This document shows positions 32,683-42,414 of a DNA stretch of 64,000 nucleotides, piece by piece. The stretch comes from Rhodococcus sp. 06-235-1A (GTDB taxonomy: Bacteria; Actinomycetota; Actinomycetes; Mycobacteriales; Mycobacteriaceae). The translations under genes and the position numbers were made by a program. A model generated the notes under the pieces. It worked only from the letters and a program-made list of their open reading frames with translations. It was not told the DNA's origin and did not search any database. The stretch lies in NCBI RefSeq assembly GCF_002258785.1, contig NZ_NOYI01000014.1, forward strand, positions 1-64,000, given 5' to 3'. Each line of letters begins with the position of its first letter. Positions within the stretch are counted from its first letter, which is position 1.

Positions 32683-34683
32683 ATGGCGAACTACATCGTG
32701 ACCGGCGGTACCGGGTTTCTCGGGAAGAACGTCCTACCCCGATTGCTGGAGCGTGATACGAACTCCGTTGTCCACGTGCTGGTACGTCCGAACTCGGTGG
32801 CTCGCCTGGAACGACTGGCACAGCAACTCGACGGCGGCGATCGAATTCACCCGCTGGTCGGCGATCTCACCGAGCCGGAACTCGGACTCACCAAGGTGCC
32901 GTCCGACATCGGCCACATCCTCCATCTCGGGGCCGTCTACGACCTGACCGCAGGGGACGAGCAGGCACCGACCAATGTCGCCGGAACCGCCTCGGTGATT
33001 CGTCTCGCCGAGAAGACCGGCGCTCGGCTGCACCACATCTCGTCGATCGCCGTTGCCGGAGACTACCGAGGAACGTTCTCCGAGAACGATTTCGACCTCG
33101 GCCAGAGATTCCCGACGGCCTACCACCGCACCAAGTTCGAGTCCGAGAAATCGGTCCGCGACAGCACCGTGGACTGGCGGGTCTACCGGCCTGCCGCGAT
33201 CATCGGCCACTCGGAGACCGGAGCCATCGACAAGATCGACGGGCCGTACTACTTCTTCCCGTTCTTCGCCCAACTGGCCAAGCTGCCTTCCGTACTGCCG
33301 ATCACGGTGCCGAAGATGGGTGCTACCAACCTGGTTCCGGTCGACTACGTCGCTGACGCCATCGTCGAACTCGTACATCGAGACACCTCTCCCGGCAGCG
33401 TGTTCCATCTGGTCAATCCAACGCCTCAGTCGATGGCAGAGGTCTACGCCGCGTTCTCGTCGGCGGCCGGATCTCACGCGAGAATCGTCGACGTACCCGG
33501 GGCGCTGGTCGCTCCGGTCGTCTCCCCCAAGTCCAGGGCGGTACGAAAGCAGCGCAACGCCGCCCTCCGTGATCTCGGCGTCCCACCGGTCATGCTCGAC
33601 CACCTGACATTGCCCACCGTGTTCGAGTCGGCAACAACCCAGAAAGCGTTGCAGGGCAGCTCGATTACGCCGCCGCCACTGCGTACGTACGCAGATCGCG
33701 TGTGGACGTACTGGCAGAAGAACTTCGATCCGAAGCGCAACCGCCGGAACGACCCACGCGGGCCGTTGTTCGGCCGTCACATCGTCGTCACCGGTGGCTC
33801 GTCCGGCATCGGCCGAGCCAGCGCCGAAGCAGCTGCCCGCAAGGGCGCGGTGGTCATTCTGCTCGCGCGCGGTCAGGATCAACTCGACGAGGTGGTCGAG
33901 CACATCCGTGAATCGGGCGGCACCGCATACGGTTACCCGTGCGATGTCACCGACAGCGAATCGGTGGATCAGACCGTGAAAACCGTTCTGAGCGAACACG
34001 GTCATGTCGACATGCTGGTGAACAGCGCCGGTCGATCCATCCGCCGGTCGCTCTATCGATCCACCGATCGGTTGCACGACTACGAACGCACCATGGCCGT
34101 CAATTACTTCGGGGCGATTCGATTGGTATTGGCGTTGCTGCCACATATGCGCGAACGTCAATTCGGGCACGTGGTCAATATCTCCAGCGCCGCGGTCCTG
34201 GGACACCCTCCTCGGTTCTCGGCCTACGTGGCCAGCAAGGCCGCGCTCGACGGCTTCACCGATGTTGCTGCCGCAGAAACACTCTCGGACGGAATCACCT
34301 ACACCACCATCCACATGCCCCTGGTGGACACCCCGATGATCACCCCGACGGGTGACAAGAACGTCGGCCCTGTGTTCTCACCCGAAAAGGCCGGGGCGAT
34401 GGTGATCCGCGCTCTGAGCGACAAGCCCAAACGCATCGATACACCACTGGGAACGCTCGGACAGTTCGGAGCCATCTTCGCCCCCAAAGGCAAAGACCGC
34501 ACCATGCACCAGCACTACCGCACGTTCGCCGAATCCGCTGCCGCCAAAGGCGAGGCGGCGACACCCATCGAGGACGGGACGGTGCCCTACCGAGTCCGCC
34601 CATACGATCCGAAAGCTCCGACCGCACGCATCGGCAAAGTTGTCCGCCGTGTCGGCAGATTGGTGCCCGGCACGAGCTGGTGA
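32683..34683 (+). CDS. acrA1: Two-domain SDR oxidoreductase, fatty acyl-CoA reductase-like
   Basis: A 666-residue fusion of two Rossmann enzymes. Residues about 1-350 form an extended SDR with GGTGFLGKN (NADP loop) and YHRTKFESE. Residues about 360-640 form a classical SDR with GGSSGIGRA, NSAG, ISSAAV and YVASKAA. The architecture and neighbourhood match M. tuberculosis Rv3391 (AcrA1), linked to reduction of long-chain acyl-CoA to aldehyde/alcohol for envelope or wax lipids. ATG at 32683 has GGAGTAAGG upstream. The prophage lies directly before it and may have replaced its original upstream region. Confidence 0.85.
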   Translation: MANYIVTGGTGFLGKNVLPRLLERDTNSVVHVLVRPNSVARLERLAQQLDGGDRIHPLVGDLTEPELGLTKVPSDIGHILHLGAVYDLTAGDEQAPTNVAGTASVIRLAEKTGARLHHISSIAVAGDYRGTFSENDFDLGQRFPTAYHRTKFESEKSVRDSTVDWRVYRPAAIIGHSETGAIDKIDGPYYFFPFFAQLAKLPSVLPITVPKMGATNLVPVDYVADAIVELVHRDTSPGSVFHLVNPTPQSMAEVYAAFSSAAGSHARIVDVPGALVAPVVSPKSRAVRKQRNAALRDLGVPPVMLDHLTLPTVFESATTQKALQGSSITPPPLRTYADRVWTYWQKNFDPKRNRRNDPRGPLFGRHIVVTGGSSGIGRASAEAAARKGAVVILLARGQDQLDEVVEHIRESGGTAYGYPCDVTDSESVDQTVKTVLSEHGHVDMLVNSAGRSIRRSLYRSTDRLHDYERTMAVNYFGAIRLVLALLPHMRERQFGHVVNISSAAVLGHPPRFSAYVASKAALDGFTDVAAAETLSDGITYTTIHMPLVDTPMITPTGDKNVGPVFSPEKAGAMVIRALSDKPKRIDTPLGTLGQFGAIFAPKGKDRTMHQHYRTFAESAAAKGEAATPIEDGTVPYRVRPYDPKAPTARIGKVVRRVGRLVPGTSW

Positions 34684-34705
34684 CGTGCCGGTCCCAGGTA
34701 CCGCC

Positions 34706-34765
34706 AGTGTCCACAATTTCCATTCGCGATCGCGATCCCGTGTGTGGTCGCACAGAGTGGACACT
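34706..34765. terminator. Inverted repeat between convergent genes
   Basis: AGTGTCCAC (34706-34714) pairs with GTGGACACT (34757-34765) around a 42-base loop, which itself contains the 12-bp palindrome TCGCGATCGCGA. It lies between the convergent reductase and methyltransferase genes, where a bidirectional terminator is expected. There is no T run. Confidence 0.4.
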
Positions 34766-34776
34766 CACGGTGGTGG

Positions 34777-35544
34777 CTATCGGGGGGCCACTGCGGTCCA
34801 GAAAGTCCAGCGATCGCGTTCGATCAACTCACCGGGGGTCAGGCGACCACGCAGATACTCGACCAGTGAGGCGAGTTCGACGTCGGAAAGTTCGTGCAGG
34901 ATGGAGCGCCCAGTTCTGCCGGCGATCTCTGTCAGGTATTGCTCGCGATTTCCGTAGCGTCGACGAGTTTCCCAGAGTGGTTGCGTAGCAACATCGGTGA
35001 ATCCTGCCCGAGCGAATGCGCCCTGTACGTCGTCGACGCCGTGTCGTCGCCGAGACTCGATGTCCGCCAATCGGGGAAACGCGTCGAAGAGGTATCCGCG
35101 CGGATTCGTCGGCGATCCTGCCAGTGTTGCATCCTCGCTCGTCCGATCCTGGACGATCGCGATACCACCCGGGCGCAGTAGCCGGAACATCTCTGTTGCC
35201 AGGGCGGATGCGTCGGACAGATGGTGGACGAGCGCGCGAGCGAACACGATATCTGCCAGGCGGTCGGGCAGGCCGGTGCGCTCGGCGGGTGCACACTCGA
35301 ACACGATGTCCGCGGGCGACGATCGGCGGGCTGACTCCAGGATCGGTGTACTCGAATCGACAGCTGTGACATGCGCTCCCAGCGTGCGCCACGCACGCGC
35401 GTAGGTGCCCCCGCCGCACCCGAGATCGACGACGTGCGCGCCGACCGGATCGACGATATCGGTGATCGCGGCAACCCAGGAAGGGTCGGCCTCGCGGCCG
35501 GAATAGGTGTCGCCGTTGGCTGGATCTGCGAAGTCGATGGGCAT
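34777..35544 (-). CDS. SAM-dependent methyltransferase (class I)
   Basis: A 255-residue protein with motif I VVDLGCGGGTYAR (about 38-50), motif II-like VTAVDSSTPIL, and LRPGGIAIVQDRT after an FARALVHHL helix, the UbiE/Methyltransf_11 layout. The acceptor substrate is unknown. It is divergent from an ArsR-like regulator with only 55 bases between the starts, so both may be controlled from one operator. The C-terminus (ERDRWTFWTAV) is typical of small-molecule methyltransferases. Confidence 0.82.
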   Translation of the reverse strand: MPIDFADPANGDTYSGREADPSWVAAITDIVDPVGAHVVDLGCGGGTYARAWRTLGAHVTAVDSSTPILESARRSSPADIVFECAPAERTGLPDRLADIVFARALVHHLSDASALATEMFRLLRPGGIAIVQDRTSEDATLAGSPTNPRGYLFDAFPRLADIESRRRHGVDDVQGAFARAGFTDVATQPLWETRRRYGNREQYLTEIAGRTGRSILHELSDVELASLVEYLRGRLTPGELIERDRWTFWTAVAPR

Positions 35545-35599
35545 ACGGACAAGTACACCGAGCGTGGTTGCCGGTCGCCACCATTTAGTGTGGGACTAC

Positions 35600-36559
35600 A
35601 TGCTCGCACTTCACCTCCGAGCCGCCGACCTGGCGGAAACCTCGTTGACCGTCTCGCCGCTGTTCGAGACGGTCCTGAGCCTGCGTGCCTGGACCTCGCC
35701 GAATCGGCACCGTCTGCACGAGCCGTGGCGTCGACGTGTCCTGACGGCATGGCAGCAGTGTGACACCGAGATGCTGACCGCGTTGGTCTCTCCCGACGGC
35801 AGAATCCCGGACTTTCTCGCTCCCCGTCCGCCCACCGAATCCCCGGCCTTCGACGACGAGATCGCAGTTGTCGGGGCGACACCGGCAGTGGAGGTGCGAC
35901 GCGATGTCTCCGCCGCTTTCTCCGCCGACGTTCCCTCGATCCTCAGCGGCCCGGCTCGAGCGGTGCGCACCCGTACGGTCCAGGCTCTCTCGCAGTATTG
36001 GGCCACGTGCCTCCAACCCGACTGGGCCCGGATCCGCGCGGTCCTGGACGGTGATGTGGACTACCGAGCACAACAGCTCTCGCACTTCGGGGCACGGAAG
36101 ATGTTCGAGCACCTCGATTCCCGAGTTCGATGGGACGACGGTGTGCTGTGGGTCGATCGGCTGGAGGACCAGGTGTGGGTCGACGTCGACGGACGTGGAC
36201 TTCCACTGATTCCGTCGGTCTTCGTGCACGGCGCGATCACTCAGATCAGCCCGACACGGGCTCCGTCTCTGGTGTATCCGGCCCGCGGGCGCGGCGCAGT
36301 GTGGAACATGGCACGGACAGCTCCGAACCGAGCGCTGATCAATCTTCTCGGCACCCAACGCGCAACGATTCTCACTCTGCTCGACGCGCCCACCACTACC
36401 GGGGAACTCGCTGCCGCACTGGGCGTTTCACCCAGCGCAGCGAGTCAGCATCTTCGCGTTCTGCGCGAAGCCGCAGCGGTGCGACGCGTCAGACAGGGAC
36501 GATCGGTGCTGTACGTACGCACTCCCCTCGGGGAGGATTTGGTCGAACGACAGGGGTAG
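35600..36559 (+). CDS. ArsR-like transcriptional regulator (DUF5937 type)
   Basis: A 319-residue regulator. Residues about 1-235 form an N-terminal sensory region with a VWNMARTAPNRALINLLG link, and the C-terminal 70 residues form a winged helix (ATILTLLDAPTTTGELAAALGVSPSAASQHLRVLREAA). This order (sensor first, ArsR HTH last) is that of DUF5937 proteins. A TAGTGT element 9-14 bases before the ATG and no ribosome site suggest a leaderless mRNA. It probably regulates itself and the divergent methyltransferase. The effector is unknown. Confidence 0.78.
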   Translation: MLALHLRAADLAETSLTVSPLFETVLSLRAWTSPNRHRLHEPWRRRVLTAWQQCDTEMLTALVSPDGRIPDFLAPRPPTESPAFDDEIAVVGATPAVEVRRDVSAAFSADVPSILSGPARAVRTRTVQALSQYWATCLQPDWARIRAVLDGDVDYRAQQLSHFGARKMFEHLDSRVRWDDGVLWVDRLEDQVWVDVDGRGLPLIPSVFVHGAITQISPTRAPSLVYPARGRGAVWNMARTAPNRALINLLGTQRATILTLLDAPTTTGELAAALGVSPSAASQHLRVLREAAAVRRVRQGRSVLYVRTPLGEDLVERQG

Positions 36560-36573
36560 GGCTGTCGCGAGGT

Positions 36574-37083
36574 TCAGCGCAGTAGCGCCCTTCCCCACAC
36601 GCGCAGAAATCCCTGACCGAGGTACGTCAGTGAGCCGATTGCCAGTATCCATTTGACGGTGCTGACCACGGTGGTAGCGCGGACGACGGTGTCGGTGATC
36701 TGTTCTCGGTTGTCCACCAGCATCAGTCCGACGATGTTCTCGATGTAGTCACCGGCAGCGGAGGCCACAGGTGCGACGGCCAGTGCCGTCGTCGCCGCAG
36801 GGCTCAGCGGCGTCTTGGCTGCGAGGCTCCTCGCACCCGCACGCAGCGCGATGGCATAGATCGCTGGATGCACGAAGTCCGGAAAATAGTGGCTGCGGAA
36901 CCGGGCGATTTCGGTCTGATCCATGCTGGCGAGGATCTGCCGATAACGCTGGGCGGACCACGCCGTCTGCACGGCAAGTACTTTCGGGGCTGCGGGGCCG
37001 AGCAGCCGGGCAATGTTGGCCTGGGATACGACGAACAGTGCCGACCAGCTCAGCATTCTGCGATCGAGCGCACTCGGAGTCAT
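36574..37083 (-). CDS. Membrane protein of unknown function
   Basis: A 169-residue protein with hydrophobic segments near residues 10-28, 72-90, 98-125 and 142-162. A longer reading frame upstream (to 37299) is Arg/Gly-rich, overlaps the hydrolase gene and is rejected as a start. It lies 11 bases after the alpha/beta hydrolase stop and is probably the last gene of that operon. No family is recognised. Confidence 0.65.
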   Translation of the reverse strand: MTPSALDRRMLSWSALFVVSQANIARLLGPAAPKVLAVQTAWSAQRYRQILASMDQTEIARFRSHYFPDFVHPAIYAIALRAGARSLAAKTPLSPAATTALAVAPVASAAGDYIENIVGLMLVDNREQITDTVVRATTVVSTVKWILAIGSLTYLGQGFLRVWGRALLR

Positions 37084-37094
37084 GTCCGTGAACC

Positions 37095-37853
37095 CTAGTG
37101 TGTGAGGAACGGGAGGACGATGGCCTCGAACGCCGAGTAGCCGTCCCGATGGATGCTGTGTCCGGTGCGAAACGCCTCGACGCGGCAGGTCGGAATCTCG
37201 GCGACCATCGCGTCCAGTCGATCCGGATCGACCATTCCTCCCGGACCTCCTCGAAGCACCAACGTCGGAGCCGTGATGTCGGCCAACGACTCCCACCACT
37301 GTGGATTGGGCCGACGGAACTGCTCGAGAGCAGTGGCGGTCATCGACCGATCGAACGCGAGGACCGCACGGGGATGCAGAACGACACTGGTCGCGGCGTG
37401 CCAGAGCTCGGTGACCGACGGCATCCTGCCGGTCAGCGTCGGAGGGGCGTCCCCCGGCCGGATCGGTATCGGAAGTTCCTCGAGTACCAGACGCCGAACG
37501 AGCTGCGGGCGACGTTGTGCGACGAGCGAGACCGCGTATCCGCCCAGGGAATGCCCGACGAGATCGATTTCGGTGAGCCCGAGGTGATCGACCAGGGCCA
37601 GCAGGTCTGCCCCGAAGGAATCGAACTGGTACGTGGACGTGTGCGCGCTCTTGCCGTGTCCGCGCAGGTCGACGGTGATCACTCGGCGACCGTGCGTGGT
37701 CAGTGCGCGGGTGAACCGATCCCAGGTTGTGCTGTCACCGCCCATGCCGTGCACCAGCATCACCGGTGCCGAATCCGAGTTCGCATGCCCCAGCGGGGTG
37801 AACGATCGATAGGCGATGTCGACACCATCGAGGTCGACCGTCTTCGACATCAT
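37095..37853 (-). CDS. Alpha/beta hydrolase
   Basis: A protein of about 252 residues with LVHGMGGDSTTW (oxyanion hole), LVGHSLGGYAVSL (nucleophile Ser), an acid loop after VLRGGPGGMVD and GHSIHRDG (catalytic His). The fold is that of small esterases, lipases or epoxide hydrolases; the substrate is unknown. The ATG at 37853 has GAGGG 8 bases upstream; ATGs at 37859 and 37850 are alternatives. It lies 28 bases after the imuB stop, so it may be read from the SOS-controlled operon. Confidence 0.82.
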   Translation of the reverse strand: MMSKTVDLDGVDIAYRSFTPLGHANSDSAPVMLVHGMGGDSTTWDRFTRALTTHGRRVITVDLRGHGKSAHTSTYQFDSFGADLLALVDHLGLTEIDLVGHSLGGYAVSLVAQRRPQLVRRLVLEELPIPIRPGDAPPTLTGRMPSVTELWHAATSVVLHPRAVLAFDRSMTATALEQFRRPNPQWWESLADITAPTLVLRGGPGGMVDPDRLDAMVAEIPTCRVEAFRTGHSIHRDGYSAFEAIVLPFLTH

Positions 37854-37881
37854 CTGCATTCCCTCGACGGTAGCGGTGCCG

Positions 37882-39456
37882 CTATTCGTAGATTCCCTCC
37901 ACCCGCCACCGACCCTCGTCGAACACCAGCAGTAAGGCCCTTTCGTCGTCGAGCACCACCTGGGCCCGCGCCGTCGGCCCCCTCGATACGTGTCCGCTGT
38001 CCCACCACCGCTCGTCCACCGGCCACGGTCCGGCCAGACCCGTCAGTTCCCATTCCTTGGTTCCCCAGCGCAATCGTGTCGGTGGCGCGTCGAACACACC
38101 GCGGTCGGTGACGCCGATTCCCGAGCCCGCCCGATTCATCAGCGTCACCGTCGGACGGGTCTCTATCACTGCCGCCGGAGCAGGCTCGGGTAACCGTCCG
38201 GGCCAGGGATGGGATGGATCGGACATCGGTACCAACTCGTCTCCGAGAGGACGGAGCGTGATCCGTTCGGCCGGCCCGCGTCCACCACTGAGCACACCAC
38301 CGAGGACCGATTCGCCACCGAGCAGACCCTGTACACGCACCAATGCCCGACGCGCTCTCTCGTCCTCGTCGCCGACACTGCCCCACAATCCCAGTTGCAG
38401 CTCCCCTGCTGCCACCACTTCGATCGGTTCGAGCCGCAGCACGGTGATCGCGGACGTCGGCTTGTTCTCGCTGCGCCCGGTGATCCAGCCGTCCAATTGC
38501 CATCGCACACGATCGGCTGTTCCCTCCGGCGTCAACGGCTCGGCGCAGCGCCAGATCCGCGACAGATTCTCGCCGTTGCCGGTACTGGCATGCACCAGCA
38601 GCCGAGTACATGCAACGGCAGCGGCAGCAAGCTTGGTGTGCAACTGCTCGGCCAATCCGCGGCCGGCGAATGCAGCGGCGTCGACCCGATCGATCGGCGG
38701 ATCGCACCGGTACTCCACATCGAGATCCGGCGGTAGCGCCCGGGCCGAGGGCGGACGCTCGGGCTCGCCCCGAGCACTGCGATGCGCCAGCACCGCATCG
38801 GTACCGAACCGGGACGCGACATCGCCCGGAGACAGCGCAGCGAAGTCGCCGATGGTTCGTAAACCCAAGCGCCGCAACAGGTCCACCAGCTCACCGCGAT
38901 CGGCAGCGGACATGCTCGGTTCGGCCGAGAGTTCTGCCACCGGCAACGGCGCGAGAAAGCCTGCACCGCCACCGCGAGGCACCACCTGCGCATACCGCGC
39001 GGCAACGACTGCAGTGGACAACTCGTCGGCGATACCGATCTGACACTCCACACCGGCAGCCGATGCTTGGTCTATCAACCGTTCCGCAGCCCGATGCTCG
39101 GTACCGAAATACCGTCCGACACCGCGGGCAGAGAGAACCAACAGACCCGGCCGCAGCACTTCGACTCCCGGCGCGATGGCGGCGACGGCCGAAACCACGG
39201 GCTCGAACAGTCGCGCATCACGATCGGTATCGGCGAGAGCGACATGCACATCCGGGCACCGCGCCTGCGCTTCCCGACGCCGCAGGCCACGCTTGATACC
39301 CGACGCACGTGCCGTCGCCGAGCACGCGACGACCCGATTGGCCGAGGTGACGACCACCGGATGCGTCGCAGGCAGATCGGCCTGAGCCGCTGCTGCAACG
39401 GCGGGCCAATCGGGACACCATAGAGCCAGTACACGGCTGGAACGATCGATGCTCAT
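37882..39456 (-). CDS. imuB: ImuB, Y-family polymerase-like mutasome protein
   Basis: A 524-residue protein. The N-terminal 350 residues follow the Y-family polymerase fold ([15 protein letters not shown], then [16 protein letters not shown] and [22 protein letters not shown]), but the acidic catalytic residues are degenerate, as expected for ImuB. The protein bridges ImuA', the beta clamp and DnaE2 in damage-induced mutagenesis. It matches Rv3394c by order. Its ATG overlaps the imuA' stop (ATGA). No dnaE2 is in the window. Confidence 0.9.
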   Translation of the reverse strand: MSIDRSSRVLALWCPDWPAVAAAAQADLPATHPVVVTSANRVVACSATARASGIKRGLRRREAQARCPDVHVALADTDRDARLFEPVVSAVAAIAPGVEVLRPGLLVLSARGVGRYFGTEHRAAERLIDQASAAGVECQIGIADELSTAVVAARYAQVVPRGGGAGFLAPLPVAELSAEPSMSAADRGELVDLLRRLGLRTIGDFAALSPGDVASRFGTDAVLAHRSARGEPERPPSARALPPDLDVEYRCDPPIDRVDAAAFAGRGLAEQLHTKLAAAAVACTRLLVHASTGNGENLSRIWRCAEPLTPEGTADRVRWQLDGWITGRSENKPTSAITVLRLEPIEVVAAGELQLGLWGSVGDEDERARRALVRVQGLLGGESVLGGVLSGGRGPAERITLRPLGDELVPMSDPSHPWPGRLPEPAPAAVIETRPTVTLMNRAGSGIGVTDRGVFDAPPTRLRWGTKEWELTGLAGPWPVDERWWDSGHVSRGPTARAQVVLDDERALLLVFDEGRWRVEGIYE

Positions 39457-40277
39457 GTCGAGACCGCGATCGACAATGGATTCTGCTCCTGCTGTTCGGC
39501 ATGCCACTCGATGCGGCCGTTCTCCGAACGCAGGTCGAGTCGAACGGTGCGTGGCCGCATCGCCTTGCCACGTGCGCACACCGACAATCGAACGCCGCGG
39601 AGCCGGCCGCGCCCCAGTTCCCGACCCGTACCGAGACCGTCGTAACCGTGCACCGATGCGTCGAGACGTAGTTCTGCGCCGCCCCAATGTCCATCGGTCA
39701 CCAGCAGCGTCGATCCTTTGCTCCGTGCCCTGGCCACCACCGCCCTGGCCCGAGTGGGCGATACGGACATGCCACCGAGGCCGAGAACGACGAGGTCGAC
39801 ACCGTCGAGCAGGATTGCCGCCACTTCCACCGGGTCGGGCCCAGGATCGGGAATCAGAGCCAGTTTGCTCAGCTGTGCACCCATCTCCACCGCGGCGAGA
39901 ATTCCGAAACGAGGCTGCCCGACGACGGCGACATGCCCACCGGAAGCGGTCACTGCAGCCACCAAACCGATCAGCAGCGAGCCTGCACCGGACACCGAGG
40001 CCACCGTTCCACGCACCAACCCACCGTGTGGCAGCACCTCGACCAGCGCGGACGGCACCGGAAGAACCGCCCGCTGACGGACCGCGCGTACCGGCTCGGC
40101 CTCGCCGAAATCGGAGCGAACGGGGACGGGGACGGGGTCGGAATTCTCGATGCGCACCGACGCCGTTTCGCCCCGAGACGGCACGGCAGCCATCCGGCTA
40201 CGCAGCAACGCGACGCGCTCCGGCAGCGACAACCCGTCGAGCACATCAGGCGTGACAGAAGCTCCCGATACAGTCAT
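39453..40277 (-). CDS. imuA': ImuA', mutasome accessory protein
   Basis: A 274-residue RecA-like-fold protein without a clear Walker [34 protein letters not shown] marks the degenerate nucleotide site region, and [13 protein letters not shown] follows. It partners ImuB in translesion synthesis by DnaE2; the gene pair corresponds to Rv3395c-Rv3394c. A LexA-type box lies 73-88 bases upstream of the start, so the operon is expected to respond to DNA damage. Confidence 0.85.
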   Translation of the reverse strand: MTVSGASVTPDVLDGLSLPERVALLRSRMAAVPSRGETASVRIENSDPVPVPVRSDFGEAEPVRAVRQRAVLPVPSALVEVLPHGGLVRGTVASVSGAGSLLIGLVAAVTASGGHVAVVGQPRFGILAAVEMGAQLSKLALIPDPGPDPVEVAAILLDGVDLVVLGLGGMSVSPTRARAVVARARSKGSTLLVTDGHWGGAELRLDASVHGYDGLGTGRELGRGRLRGVRLSVCARGKAMRPRTVRLDLRSENGRIEWHAEQQEQNPLSIAVST

Positions 40278-40349
40278 GTCACTCCCCTTCGCGGTGCAAG
40301 AAAATCGAGTCGAAACATCGGTGCTCGACGAACGCGGGAAGTGGCGTAT

Positions 40350-40365
40350 TCGAACACAGTTTCGA
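40350..40365 (-). promoter_or_regulatory. LexA (SOS) box upstream of imuA'-imuB
   Basis: TCGAACACAGTTTCGA differs from the mycobacterial LexA consensus TCGAAC-N4-GTTCGA at one position. It lies upstream of imuA' in the divergent region shared with the kinase gene. Repression by LexA and release on DNA damage are expected from the family. Confidence 0.82.
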
Positions 40366-40477
40366 TCTGCACTCAGTAAAGCCGCTCGGACGGCAACTCG
40401 TCAAGGTGATGCCGAAGCCGCTGGTAGATGCCCCCGTTCCGCGGCCGCAGGCACGTCCCGCCATCGTCAACTAACCT

Positions 40478-41707
40478 GTGGACGTGACAGATCAGCAGCG
40501 TGTTCGACGGGGCGTCGGACCCGACTACCTCCTGGCCGGAAGATACCGCCTTGCCGGCAAACTCGGTGGTGGCGGAATGGGCGCAGTATGGCTCGCCACC
40601 GACACACTTCTGCATCGCCAGGTGGCCGTCAAACAGGTCACATCCACCACTGCACTGAGCCCTCAGCAAGCCGTCGAGGTGCGCAATCGGGCCATGCGCG
40701 AGGGTCGCATCGCTGCCCGGCTCTCGAGCCCGCACGCCATCGCGATGCACGACGTCGCTCTGGTCGACGGAGAGCCATGGTTGGTCATGGAATACCTGTC
40801 CTCGCGCAGTCTCGCGCAGGCACTCGGCACCACCGATTCGCTGCCACCGTTCGAGGTCGCCCAGATCGGAGCGCAGATCGCCGACGCACTGACCGAGGCA
40901 CACGAGGCAGGAATAGTGCACCGCGACATCAAGCCGGGCAACATTCTGATCGCCGATCGCGGCAAGGATTTAGGCATCGTCAAGATCAGCGATTTCGGTA
41001 TCTCCCGAGCCAAGGGCGACGTCGAAGAGTCCGATGACAGCGTGATCACCGGCACCCCTGCATATTTCGCACCCGAGGTCGCACGCGGGCAGGATCCCAC
41101 CGCAGCCAGCGACGTGTTCTCCCTCGGGGCAACGCTGTACACCGCCATCGAAGGCAAGCCACCGTTCGACATCGATCACGATTCGATCGCACTGCTGCAC
41201 CGAGTCGCCAAGGGGCAGATCATCGCTCCCACCCGCAGCGGAGATCTCACCGGACCGCTACTGCACATGCTCGAGCCCGATCCTGCCCGGCGTCCCACCA
41301 TGGCGCAGGCCCGCGACGAGATCATTCTCGGTGCGATCAGCAAGCGCGGCACCATAGCTCAGCTACGCGGCGTCCCTCTGACGTCCGCGGACGGTGTCGT
41401 TCCGGCATGGGCGAGACGCTCGACACCGGTGTCCGAATCTCGCCGTCCGTCCCGAGAATTCGGCAGCACCGTCGCCGGCCTACCCGCCGTGCAACCCGGT
41501 GAGAGCGCAGCGAATCCGGTTCCTTCGACCTACTCTCCCCCACCGTTCGACGTGCCGCGGAAGAAAAAGAACCCGATCGACGACGTCCTGATGCGCATCG
41601 AGGACATCATCGGCGACCGAACCTCGATGCCGTCGACCGTCGTCCTCGCGGCACTCGTGCTCGCCGTCGTGATCGTTCTGTTTCTGGTGATCGCCCTTCT
41701 GCTGTAG
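40478..41707 (+). CDS. Membrane Ser/Thr protein kinase (PknB-type), no sensor domain
   Basis: A 409-residue kinase: Gly-rich loop LGGGGMGAVW (29-38), catalytic K52, HRDIKPGN (148-155), DFG (172-174) and APE (198-200). After a Pro/Ser linker and a basic KKKN patch, a single span (about 385-409) ends the protein, so nothing follows outside the membrane. Most relatives carry an extracellular sensor; this one must sense through partners or the membrane itself. GTG start; TAACCT just upstream suggests a leaderless mRNA. It is convergent with the response regulator gene. Confidence 0.9.
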   Translation: MDVTDQQRVRRGVGPDYLLAGRYRLAGKLGGGGMGAVWLATDTLLHRQVAVKQVTSTTALSPQQAVEVRNRAMREGRIAARLSSPHAIAMHDVALVDGEPWLVMEYLSSRSLAQALGTTDSLPPFEVAQIGAQIADALTEAHEAGIVHRDIKPGNILIADRGKDLGIVKISDFGISRAKGDVEESDDSVITGTPAYFAPEVARGQDPTAASDVFSLGATLYTAIEGKPPFDIDHDSIALLHRVAKGQIIAPTRSGDLTGPLLHMLEPDPARRPTMAQARDEIILGAISKRGTIAQLRGVPLTSADGVVPAWARRSTPVSESRRPSREFGSTVAGLPAVQPGESAANPVPSTYSPPPFDVPRKKKNPIDDVLMRIEDIIGDRTSMPSTVVLAALVLAVVIVLFLVIALLL

Positions 41708-41715
41708 TCGAGCAC

Positions 41716-42414
41716 TCAACGCGACTCGTGCACGATGATCGCTATCTGAACCCTGTTGCTGCACTCCAGTTTCGTCAGAATCCGTGAGACGTAGGTCTTC
41801 ACGGTAGCGACACTCATGTACAGCTCCGCACTGATCTCCGCGTTGGACTTTCCCGATCCGACGGCAACGGCCACCTCACGTTCGCGATCGGACAGCGCAT
41901 CGAGCAGCGCCCGCGCACGTTCGGTGGCGGCATCGTGCGATCGGGCATCCTGCTCGCGCCAGTGCGCAACCAAGCGTCCGACGGCCGTCGGCGACAGCAT
42001 CGACTCTCCGGATCCGACGCGATGCACCGCGTCGATGATGTCCCGCGGCGGAGTGTCCTTGAGCAAGAACCCGTTTGCGCCCGCCCGCAGTGCCCGCAGC
42101 AGATACTCGTCGGTGTCGAAGGTGGTCAACACCAGTATCGCCGCTGTAATTCCTTCTGCGCGAAGCATTTCGGTGGCCGCGAGTCCGTCCACCACCGGCA
42201 TCCGCACATCCATCAGAACCACGTCGGGAGACAGCGCGTGCACTGCCTCCATTCCGCTGCGCCCGTCCGACGCCTCACCGACCACCGTGATACCCGGATC
42301 CGAACTCAAGATCAGCGACAACCCCGCCCGCACCAACGCGTCGTCGTCGACCAGCAACACCTCGAGCACATCGGCTGCCTCGAGATCATCGGTCAGTTCG
42401 GGCACGGTAACCAC
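41716..42414 (-). CDS. LuxR/NarL-family response regulator
   Basis: A 232-residue regulator. Its receiver domain (about 17-130) has D69 in VVLMDVRMP and K in LLKDTPP. The C-terminal HTH (about 165-230) contains LSDREREVAVAVGSGKSNAEISAELYMS. It pairs with the histidine kinase, whose 3' end overlaps its start by 22 bases. Its targets are unknown. Confidence 0.92.
   Translation of the reverse strand: MVTVPELTDDLEAADVLEVLLVDDDALVRAGLSLILSSDPGITVVGEASDGRSGMEAVHALSPDVVLMDVRMPVVDGLAATEMLRAEGITAAILVLTTFDTDEYLLRALRAGANGFLLKDTPPRDIIDAVHRVGSGESMLSPTAVGRLVAHWREQDARSHDAATERARALLDALSDREREVAVAVGSGKSNAEISAELYMSVATVKTYVSRILTKLECSNRVQIAIIVHESR

Noticed and set aside
37084..37299. Upstream extension of the 169-aa membrane protein
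   Set aside because: The extra 72 residues are Arg/Gly-rich and overlap the hydrolase coding region; the ATG at 37083 fits the spacing after the hydrolase stop.
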